Origin: Hydrogenothermaceae bacterium
Lineage (GTDB): Bacteria; Aquificota; Aquificia; Aquificales; Hydrogenothermaceae
NCBI GenBank assembly: GCA_015490675.1
Contig: WFXI01000237.1
Location: 1 to 6,208 of the forward strand
Direction of reading: 5' to 3'
Length of the DNA: 6,208 bases
Part shown: piece by piece, positions 1 to 5,496 of the stretch
Numbering within the stretch: the first letter of the stretch is position 1
How the letters are laid out: every line of letters starts with the position of its first letter
The notes under the pieces: generated by a model
Databases searched by the model: none
What the model was told of the DNA's origin: nothing
The model's input: the letters and a program-made list of their open reading frames with translations, nothing else
Program-made: the position numbers and the translations under genes

Positions 1-210
1 GCAATATCTAGAGCTATAGATGAAATAGCTAGACAAATGAATGTAAAAGTAAACACTAGTCTAGAATATTTTATGTCTAAAAACGGTTCCTCAGCATTGC
101 AAGTTTATAGTGTTCAAACCACAAATGGACAAACTGTTAAAGCTAAGATAGAAGATGTATATGTAGAGCCTAAAAGTAAAAGACTTTATATTTTAATGTG
201 TGCTTATTAA
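1..210 (+). CDS. C-terminal part of a small, possibly LPP20-like envelope protein
   Basis: Frame 1 is open from the window edge to a TAA at 208-210 and encodes 69 residues; the start lies outside the window. It begins AISRAIDEIARQMNVKV and ends YVEPKSKRLYILMCAY. An amphipathic helix of the type 'A..EIA.Q..VKV', followed by a beta-rich tail ending in a 'YIL' strand, resembles the C-terminal half of LPP20/FlgO-type lipoprotein domains. This is a resemblance by eye, and the diagnostic N-terminal lipobox cannot be seen. The next gene starts 24 bases later on the same strand with no terminator between, so the two are probably co-transcribed. A role at the cell envelope would fit the peptidoglycan-active neighbour. 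That a coding region ends here is likely; the family name is tentative. Confidence 0.7.
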   Translation, partial: AISRAIDEIARQMNVKVNTSLEYFMSKNGSSALQVYSVQTTNGQTVKAKIEDVYVEPKSKRLYILMCAY

Positions 211-223
211 TTTATTATCCTAT

Positions 224-234
224 GGGGGAGAGGT
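224..234 (+). promoter_or_regulatory. Purine-rich ribosome binding site of the lytic transglycosylase gene
   Basis: GGGGGAGAGGT directly abuts the ATG at 235. GGAG at 227-230 leaves only 4 bases of spacing and GAGGT at 230-234 leaves none. Pairing to the 16S tail is therefore possible, but the spacing is shorter than usual. It supports the chosen start, which is also followed immediately by a signal peptide. Confidence 0.6.
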
Positions 235-1419
235 ATGAAGAAGGTTATATTCTCTATTTTTCTACTATCTTCTTTAACCTATGCAGAAGTAGACGAATTT
301 ACTAAATTTAAAAATGAGTATTTCAAAGGTATAGAACAAGAAAAAAAGGCCTTTGCAGAATATAAAAAGCAAATAGAAGAAGAATTTAAACTCTATAAAA
401 AAATAGTTAATGAAGAATTTAAAAAATATAAAGAAGAAATTTTAAAATACTGGGATAAACCTGAAATAACAAACAAAAAAACATATGTAGAATACTCCAA
501 GGACTTTAAAACCAAAAAAGTTGTAAACTTTGAAACAGGAGAAATTAAAGTTGAAATAATATCAGATAAAAAACCAGATATAACTACATTTGGTAAAGAA
601 TTATTTTCTCTAGCTACAGAAACAAAAAAAGAAGCATTTAAAAAAGATAAACTTACCCAAAATATAGAAAAAAAGCTAAAACAAAAGGTAAAACATATAA
701 AAACATCTAATGTAAATGATTCTTTAGTAGCAGGAGATTTGATAACAGGAGAAAAAAATCCTACTCCTGAAAAAGTAAAGAAAAGTGTAATATCTTTACT
801 AAAATCAGGAAAGATTGAAAAAAGAAAAGCCAAAAATGGTAAGTATATTTTTTCCTTTAAAGCAAAACTACCACCTAGAAGAATATTAGTGAAAGCTAAA
901 TATTACAAACCCTTAGCAGAAAAACACGCTAGAAAGTATAAATTAAGACCTGAACTTATACTAGCTATAATACATACAGAAAGTACTTTTAACCCTATGG
1001 CTCGCTCTTATGTACCTGCATATGGACTTATGCAAATAGTTCCTCAAACTGCAGGAAAAGATACAACTAAATATTTATATGGAAAGCCTATATTATTATC
1101 TCCTTCTTATTTGTATAATGACAAAAATAACATACTTATTGGCTCTACATATTTTTATCTGCTCTATTACCGATACTGGAGAGGAATAAAAGACCCAGTA
1201 AGCAGACTTTATTGTGCAATTGCTTCATATAATACAGGTGCTGGAAATGTTGCCAGGGCTTTCACAGGAACTACATCTATAAAAAGAGCAGTAAGAGTTA
1301 TAAATAGAATGTCTCCTTCAGAGGTTTATTTCACATTAAAAAGAAAATTACCTTACAAAGAAACTCGAATATATCTAGAAAAAGTTGTTAAGAGAATGAG
1401 AATCTATCAGCAAATTTGA
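235..1419 (+). CDS. mltC: MltC-type secreted lytic murein transglycosylase
   Basis: Predicted periplasmic lytic transglycosylase (394 aa) that would cleave the MurNAc-GlcNAc bond of peptidoglycan to give 1,6-anhydro ends. Residues 1-17 form a Sec signal peptide (MKKVIFSIFLLSSLTYA, cleavage likely before EVDEF). There is no lipobox cysteine, so unlike E. coli MltC it should not be a lipoprotein. Residues about 28-70 are a charged 11-residue-periodic helix. Residues about 68-215 match the MltC N-terminal domain (KYWDKPE, KTYVEYSKDF, VNFETGEIKVE). Residues about 225-394 are the SLT domain: catalytic Glu249 in HTESTFNP, GLMQ at 264-267, SYNTGAG at 331-337, and the final ETRIYLEKV motif from 376. 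The order and spacing match MltC throughout. It follows the partial upstream gene by 24 bases and its stop overlaps a possible rnpB promoter. The family is secure; the exact orthology to mltC is a little less so. Confidence 0.93.
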   Translation: MKKVIFSIFLLSSLTYAEVDEFTKFKNEYFKGIEQEKKAFAEYKKQIEEEFKLYKKIVNEEFKKYKEEILKYWDKPEITNKKTYVEYSKDFKTKKVVNFETGEIKVEIISDKKPDITTFGKELFSLATETKKEAFKKDKLTQNIEKKLKQKVKHIKTSNVNDSLVAGDLITGEKNPTPEKVKKSVISLLKSGKIEKRKAKNGKYIFSFKAKLPPRRILVKAKYYKPLAEKHARKYKLRPELILAIIHTESTFNPMARSYVPAYGLMQIVPQTAGKDTTKYLYGKPILLSPSYLYNDKNNILIGSTYFYLLYYRYWRGIKDPVSRLYCAIASYNTGAGNVARAFTGTTSIKRAVRVINRMSPSEVYFTLKRKLPYKETRIYLEKVVKRMRIYQQI

Positions 1420-1443
1420 AAACACTAAATTTTAGAATAAATT
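1416..1443 (+). promoter_or_regulatory. Possible sigma-70 promoter of rnpB
   Basis: TTGAAA at 1416-1421 (5 of 6 to TTGACA) and TAAATT at 1438-1443 (4 of 6 to TATAAT) are separated by 16 bases. A start about 7 bases beyond the -10 would fall near 1450, which is where the rnpB P1 helix begins. The -35 element overlaps the TGA stop of the preceding gene. In such A+T-rich DNA a match of this quality can arise by chance, so the main support is its position. Confidence 0.35.
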
Positions 1444-1449
1444 TATTTA

Positions 1450-1810
1450 TAGGGTCTTCCAGGTTATCACCTTTGCTTTTCAGCAAAGGAGGAAAGTCCG
1501 GACTCCAAAGGGCAGGAAGCTACCGAAAGGTAGGTGGGGGTAACCTCACGGATAGGGTCGCAGAAAACAGGTATCCTGTCTCGAAGGGTGTTTGTAGGTA
1601 GAATTTACCGAAAAGCCCTTCCAGACAGGTTAAAGTGAAACGGTAGGGTAAGAGCCTACCAGTACCACTGGTGACAGTGGTAGCTGACAACCCCCTTCCG
1701 GAGTAATCCCAAGTAGGAGGGCGTTTAAGGCTTGCCCGGCTGATGCCCTCGGGTAGGGAGCTTAGATAAATGATAACCTAAAACAGAATCCGGCTTATTG
1801 GAAGACCCCT
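1450..1810 (+). ncRNA. rnpB: RNase P RNA (bacterial type A-like, lacking P18)
   Basis: Catalytic RNA of RNase P, which removes the 5' leader of pre-tRNAs. Conserved blocks are GAGGAAAGTCCGGACTCC (1489-1506), the GGTAGGGTAAGAGCCTACC segment (1642-1660), AGATAAATGATAACC near 1764-1778 and ACAGAATCCGGCTTA (1783-1797). Helices I can pair by hand: P1 1452-1461/1799-1808 (10 perfect bp); P2 1462-1468/1772-1778; P3 1471-1477/1482-1488; P4 with its bulged U, 1494-1502/1789-1796; pseudoknot P6 GGGC 1510-1513 with GCCC 1734-1737; P8 1520-1524/1529-1533 with a GAAA loop; P9 1534-1539/1544-1549 with a GUAA loop; a long P12 1575-1581/1623-1629; P13 1642-1647/1655-1660; P14 1663-1670/1675-1682 with a GUGA loop. 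The L15 GGU that contacts the tRNA CCA end is at 1752-1754. The P18 hairpin expected between L15 and P2 is missing. Counted G+C over 1501-1800 is 155/300, far above the flanking genes, as expected for a thermophile's structural RNA. Ends are set by P1 and may be off by a few bases. Confidence 0.97.
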
Positions 1811-1837
1811 ACTCTAAATTTTTGTTATACTAATTAA

Positions 1838-2599
1838 ATGATGAAAAAATTTTTTACATTATCAATATTCCCTCAGTTCTTTGATTGTTTTACATCAACA
1901 GGTATAGTTTCTCAGGCAATAAAAAAAAATATAGTAGAAATACATAATATAAATCTTAGAGATTTTGCCACAGATAAACATAGAACTGTTGATGATGTTG
2001 TTTATGGTGGTGGTCCTGGAATGTTACTTAAACCAGAGCCTATATTTAGGGCATATGAAAGTTTAATAGAAAAAGGACATAAACCTTATGTATTAATAAC
2101 AGAACCTTGGGGAAGAAAATTTGACCAAAAATTTGCATATGAGTTATCACAAAAGGATGAAATCTTAATTATCTGCGGTAGATATGAAGGGGTTGATGAA
2201 AGGGTAAAAACTATAGTTAATGAAGAAGTATCTCTTGGAGATTTTGTTTTATCTGGTGGCGAACCTGTAGCTGTAGTAATAATGGATGCAGTTATAAGAC
2301 TTATTCCTGGAGTTGTTGGAGACTCTGATAGCTTAAGAGTAGATTCTTTCTCTGATGGTCTACTAGGATACCCAAATTATACTAGACCTGCCGAATATAA
2401 AGGTATGGAAGTACCAAAAGTTTTAAGGTCAGGAAATCACGAGCTTATAAAAAAATGGCGAAGATGGAAACAACTAGAAAAAACATTACATAAAAGACCT
2501 GATTTACTGGGAAAAGCCAACTTATCAGATGAAGATTTGCTTATGCTAGAGGCAATCAAAAAAGGAAAAAATTTTGAAGATATGTTCAAGGTTCCATAA
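1838..2599 (+). CDS. trmD: tRNA (guanine37-N1)-methyltransferase TrmD
   Basis: SPOUT-class trefoil-knot methyltransferase (253 aa, normal family length) that uses S-adenosylmethionine to make m1G37 next to the anticodon and so prevents +1 frameshifting; it acts as a cytoplasmic dimer. Visible signatures: HRTVDDVVYGGGPGM (48-62), IICGRYEGVDERV (111-123), SLGDFVLSGGE (132-142), DAVIRLIPGV (150-159) with Arg154, and VDSFSDGLLGYPNYTRP with the catalytic-base equivalent Asp169, followed by EVPKVLRSGNH. The usual SPQG of the SAM loop reads EPWG at 89-92. Two consecutive ATGs (1838, 1841) could start it; neither has a Shine-Dalgarno. It begins about 28 bases after rnpB rather than in the common rpsP-rimM-trmD-rplS cluster. 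Its last 14 bases overlap the end of the opposite-strand hydrolase gene. Confidence 0.97.
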   Translation: MMKKFFTLSIFPQFFDCFTSTGIVSQAIKKNIVEIHNINLRDFATDKHRTVDDVVYGGGPGMLLKPEPIFRAYESLIEKGHKPYVLITEPWGRKFDQKFAYELSQKDEILIICGRYEGVDERVKTIVNEEVSLGDFVLSGGEPVAVVIMDAVIRLIPGVVGDSDSLRVDSFSDGLLGYPNYTRPAEYKGMEVPKVLRSGNHELIKKWRRWKQLEKTLHKRPDLLGKANLSDEDLLMLEAIKKGKNFEDMFKVP

Positions 2600-3551
2600 A
2601 TAGTTCCTTTTCAACTTCAAAGTATATATAATAAGCATTTGTTTTTGTTACTGATTCGAACAATTTAATTTTTTTATACTCAGGATTTTTTTCTATCATT
2701 GCCTTAACTATATTATTTTTTACATAATCAACATCATATCCATATTCGTCTATCCAATTCTTTATAATACTTCTTAAATCTAAGATGTACTGCTTTGTGA
2801 AATTAGCTTTATTTAAGATGTTTTCCTGTCCAACTAAAACATTTCCATGTCCTGGAAGAACAACTTCAGGCTTTAATTTTATAATTTCGTCTATACATTT
2901 AATCCAAGATTTAGAATTTCCTGAACCTAAAAATGGTACTCTTTCATCAAATATTAAATCTCCAACAACTAAAGCATTTTCTTTAGGAATATATATAATA
3001 ATATCTCCATTGGTATGTCCTTTACATACTTGTTTAGCTTCTATTGTTTCTGTATCTAAGTTAATTATTGCATAATTTTCTATAGCTACATCTGGGGGAA
3101 TTATTTTTGTACCTTTTAAATAGTTTCCTAATACTTTTTTTCTAGATTCAAAAAATTGAATAGCATATGGGTCAGATAAATATTCATATGCCCATTTATG
3201 AGCTATAGTTGTTATACCTATTTCTTTAAAGGCCTGTATCCCATAAAAGTGGTCAGTGTGATAGTGGGTAATAATAAGATATTTTATTGGTTTATTAGAC
3301 ACTTTCTTTATCGTTGATATTAATTCTTTCCCTAATTGGTAACTACTTAAAGCATCAAAAACTACTATATATTTATCAGAAATGTAAAAATATGCATTTG
3401 AGATAAATCCTCTATTTTCTTTACTAACTTGCTGAGGTACTCCAAAAACTCCATAAATATTTTTTGTTATTTTCTTTAAAGTATCAGAGGGAGAATTTGC
3501 AAGTGATGAAAAACTTATTATTAGCAGGAAAAAATAAATAAATTTCTTCAT
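2586..3551 (-). CDS. Exported metallo-beta-lactamase-fold hydrolase
   Basis: A 321-residue protein with a Sec signal peptide (residues 1-18, cleavage likely SSLA/NS), so it is probably periplasmic. The mature part is a metallo-beta-lactamase fold with a full dinuclear metal site: H96-Y-H98-T-D100-H101, His179 in GHTNGD, Asp198 in VVGDLIFDE and His235 in LPGHG. The layout (N-terminal GFISNAYFYI strand, then HxHxDH near residue 96) resembles class B-like periplasmic enzymes such as the SoxH or 'quinoprotein relay' zinc hydrolases of sulfur oxidisers and methylotrophs. The substrate cannot be read from sequence and no true beta-lactamase activity is implied. Start: an ATG followed directly by the signal peptide; upstream there is only a weak TGAG about 9 bases away. 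It lies downstream of the hpf terminator and so probably has its own promoter. About 85 residues after the last metal ligand form a helical tail of unknown role. Confidence 0.9.
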   Translation of the reverse strand: MKKFIYFFLLIISFSSLANSPSDTLKKITKNIYGVFGVPQQVSKENRGFISNAYFYISDKYIVVFDALSSYQLGKELISTIKKVSNKPIKYLIITHYHTDHFYGIQAFKEIGITTIAHKWAYEYLSDPYAIQFFESRKKVLGNYLKGTKIIPPDVAIENYAIINLDTETIEAKQVCKGHTNGDIIIYIPKENALVVGDLIFDERVPFLGSGNSKSWIKCIDEIIKLKPEVVLPGHGNVLVGQENILNKANFTKQYILDLRSIIKNWIDEYGYDVDYVKNNIVKAMIEKNPEYKKIKLFESVTKTNAYYIYFEVEKELFMEP

Positions 3552-3586
3552 GTTTTAATCTCATATGATTTTTATAATTAAAGTTA

Positions 3587-3608
3587 ATGAGCATTTTTTA
3601 TTAGTCAA
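3587..3608 (-). promoter_or_regulatory. Weak candidate promoter of the hydrolase gene
   Basis: Reading the - strand, TTGACT (3608 down to 3603; 5 of 6 to TTGACA) lies just after the T-tract of the hpf terminator and is followed 16 bases later by TAACTT (3 of 6 to TATAAT). The gap between terminator and ATG is only about 58 bases and is very A+T-rich, so other -10 boxes, such as a nearby TATAAA, could be used instead. It is listed because the gene needs a promoter somewhere in this gap. Confidence 0.25.
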
Positions 3609-3609
3609 C

Positions 3610-3636
3610 AAAAAAAGACAGGGGCTTACACCCCTG
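3610..3636 (-). terminator. Intrinsic terminator of the pyrF-rpoN-hpf operon
   Basis: On the - strand CAGGGG (3636-3631) pairs perfectly with CCCCTG (3624-3619) around a 6-base loop TGTAAG, followed by TC and seven Ts (3616-3610). The loop contains the TAA stop codon of hpf (3628-3626), and the 5' arm is made from its last codons. There is no T-run on the other side, so it should act only in the - direction. Confidence 0.85.
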
Positions 3637-4192
3637 GAGCTATAAGGCCATAATTACCTGCTTTTTTTCTATAAATAACATTAATTTCTCCACTTTCTGC
3701 ATTTCTAAACGGCAAAAAGAATGCTCCTGTTTCTTCAAGTAACATCATTGCATCTTCTACAGTTAAAGGTTTTTCTAAAGGCATTGGTTCTAAAACAATT
3801 AAAGGTCTTTTAATACTTTCTTCTTCTACACCTTCTCTTCTTTCTTTTTCTTTAAGTTTGGCAAGTCTTCTTCTTTCTTCTTTTCTTCTGGCTTTTAATC
3901 TAACTAACTGTCTTTCTACTTCATCTATTACAAAATCTATTGCTGAATACAAGTCATTACTTTCTTCCCAAGCGTGGATTGTTCCACCACCAGGGGTATT
4001 AAAGTTTATGTGCATATCAACTCTATTTCTATGTCCATGCTTTTCAAAATCATAAATAACTTTTACCTGAACAGAATCTTCAGATATATCTATATCCCTT
4101 ATATAAGGAATTAATCTTTCGAGCTTATGCTCTGTGTAATCCTTAATGAAATCTGTTAACTGGATGTTTTTTCCAACATGCTCTACTCTCAT
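3626..4192 (-). CDS. hpf: Long-form ribosome hibernation promoting factor
   Basis: 188 residues, the size of long HPF, which binds the small-subunit decoding region of idle ribosomes and pairs them into 100S dimers. Residues 1 to about 100 are the HPF/YfiA beta-alpha-beta domain (EHKLERLIPYI, VDMHINFNTPGGGTIHAWEES, DLYSAIDFVIDEVERQL). About 98-128 is a highly charged Arg/Lys/Glu linker. About 135-186 is the C-terminal dimerisation domain (KPLTVEDAMMLLEETGAFFLPFRN, then INVIYRKKAGNYGLIAP). The ATG overlaps the rpoN stop as ATGA and has a strong Shine-Dalgarno inside rpoN. hpf next to rpoN is a widespread arrangement. Transcription should end at the terminator embedded in its stop codon. Confidence 0.96.
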   Translation of the reverse strand: MRVEHVGKNIQLTDFIKDYTEHKLERLIPYIRDIDISEDSVQVKVIYDFEKHGHRNRVDMHINFNTPGGGTIHAWEESNDLYSAIDFVIDEVERQLVRLKARRKEERRRLAKLKEKERREGVEEESIKRPLIVLEPMPLEKPLTVEDAMMLLEETGAFFLPFRNAESGEINVIYRKKAGNYGLIAPGV

Positions 4193-5496
4193 TTTGCTAC
4201 CCTCCTTTTCCTTGAATCTGGTATGTTTAATTCTTCTCTATATTTTGCTACTGTTCTTCTTGCTATTTTAATACCAAAATCTTTTCTAAGGATTTTAGAT
4301 ATAGCTTCATCACTTAAAGGTTTTTGTTTGTTTTCTTTTTCTATAATTTGCTGAATTAGATGTTTAACTTTTTCTGTAGATATTTCCCCTTGATTTGTTT
4401 GAAGTTTTGTAGCAAAGAAAGCCTTTAGAGGAATTGTTCCAAGGGGAGTATAAGCATACTTATTAGATACTATTCTGCTCACAGTAGATTCGTGTAGCTC
4501 AACTTCAGTGGCAACATCTTTTAATGTTAGAGGTTTCAGGTATTCTTTTCCTTTCCTTAGAAAATCTTTTTGTTTTTCCACTAAAACATTAACTATTTTT
4601 TCCAAGTTTTCCCTTCTTTGCTGTATTCCTTTTATTATACCTATTGCTTTTTGGAGCTTCTCTTCTAAAAACTTTCTTGTATCTTCTGAAAGCTCTTTTT
4701 TAGATATAAGTCTTTTATACCTATTTGTCAATTGTATTTTAGGTATACCTGATTCATTTATTTTTATTTCAAATCTATCTCCAAGGTCATATATAAATAT
4801 ATCAGGCTCGATATACTTTGTTTCATCTACATCTAAACCATATGTTGGATAAGGTTTCAAACTTTTAATATTACAAATTTTATCTTTTAATGTTTCTTCA
4901 TCTACATTGTACTTAGATTTTAAGTAGTCTATATCGTTTAACTTGTAAATGTCCTCATATATTAATTTTTTTGCAAGCTCGTCTTCACCGAATAACTCTA
5001 AATACTGGGTATATACAGCCTCTTCTATTGATTTTGAAGCTACACCTGTAGGCTCTAATTTTGTAATCTTTTGTCTAATCTTTTCAACTTTTTCAAAGCT
5101 TTCGTTTAATTTTTGGGCAATTTCTTCTACAGATATAGATAATAACCCCTTTTCATCAAGATTTCCTATAATTTCTTTAGCTATTTGTAAATCCTTACCT
5201 TCAAACTCTAAAGATATTTGAAGGTCTAGAGAATCTAAAAATGTTGGTTTATAAGCAAGTCTCTTGTCTAATGTCCAATCTTCATCTTCAAAAGAAGGTG
5301 TTGCTAAATCTAAAAGTTTTGGTTCATATTCTTCTTCTATGTTTGTAAGTTCTTCTAAAAATGGATTTTCTTCCAATTCAGTTTTAATAGTTTGCTCTAA
5401 TTCAATTTTTGGAAGTAAAAGTAATGCAAGCTGTTGTTTTAAACTTAATGTTAAAACTAACTTATTTGTAAGTTTTAGGCTTAAAGACTGTTTCAT
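4189..5496 (-). CDS. rpoN: RNA polymerase sigma-54 factor
   Basis: Alternative sigma factor (435 aa, somewhat shorter than the 477 of E. coli) that recognises -24/-12 promoters and needs AAA+ activators to open them. Region I is at 1-48, Leu/Gln-rich (KQQLALLLLPKIELEQTI, then LEENPFLEE). A short acidic region II follows at about 48-78 and accounts for part of the reduced length. The core-binding region is at about 80-270 (GNLDEKGLLS, LEPTGVASKSIEEA, LKPYPTYG, PDIFIYD). The -12-contacting helix-turn-helix is at about 322-345 (LTLKDVATEVELHESTVSRI), followed by PLGTIPLKAFF. The RpoN box ARRTVAKYRE, which reads the -24 element, is intact at 412-421. Its ATG overlaps the pyrF stop as ATGA and has no Shine-Dalgarno, so translation probably depends on coupling to pyrF. 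Its own stop overlaps the hpf start. Confidence 0.97.
   Translation of the reverse strand: MKQSLSLKLTNKLVLTLSLKQQLALLLLPKIELEQTIKTELEENPFLEELTNIEEEYEPKLLDLATPSFEDEDWTLDKRLAYKPTFLDSLDLQISLEFEGKDLQIAKEIIGNLDEKGLLSISVEEIAQKLNESFEKVEKIRQKITKLEPTGVASKSIEEAVYTQYLELFGEDELAKKLIYEDIYKLNDIDYLKSKYNVDEETLKDKICNIKSLKPYPTYGLDVDETKYIEPDIFIYDLGDRFEIKINESGIPKIQLTNRYKRLISKKELSEDTRKFLEEKLQKAIGIIKGIQQRRENLEKIVNVLVEKQKDFLRKGKEYLKPLTLKDVATEVELHESTVSRIVSNKYAYTPLGTIPLKAFFATKLQTNQGEISTEKVKHLIQQIIEKENKQKPLSDEAISKILRKDFGIKIARRTVAKYREELNIPDSRKRRVAK
4200..4209 (-). promoter_or_regulatory. Shine-Dalgarno of hpf, inside the end of rpoN
   Basis: The - strand reads AAAAGGAGGG, with GGAGG 8 bases before the hpf ATG. The same bases encode the Lys-Arg-Arg near the sigma-54 C-terminus. 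It is the best ribosome binding site in the operon and supports independent or enhanced initiation at hpf in addition to coupling. Confidence 0.8.

Noticed and set aside
393..833. A 146-codon - strand open frame inside the transglycosylase gene
   Set aside because: It is the antisense of a Lys/Glu-rich stretch, giving a Phe/Ser-rich peptide with no recognisable domain.
1471..1488. Hairpin CTTTGCTTTTCAGCAAAG as a stand-alone terminator or attenuator
   Set aside because: It falls exactly where P3 of the RNase P RNA is expected and has no T-run after it.
1416..1601. A 61-codon + strand open frame just after the transglycosylase gene
   Set aside because: It lies mostly inside the RNase P RNA and translates conserved rnpB blocks; the composition is structural RNA, not protein.
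2560..2621. AAAAGGAA/TTCCTTTT and TTTGAAG/CTTCAAA inverted repeats as a bidirectional terminator
   Set aside because: The arms are 30-40 bases apart, A+T-rich and not followed by a clean T-run; they are likely by-chance pairings in A-rich DNA.
2785..3075. A + strand open frame antisense to the metallo-beta-lactamase-fold gene
   Set aside because: The opposite frame carries the complete metal-ligand set; this one has no motifs and no ribosome binding site.
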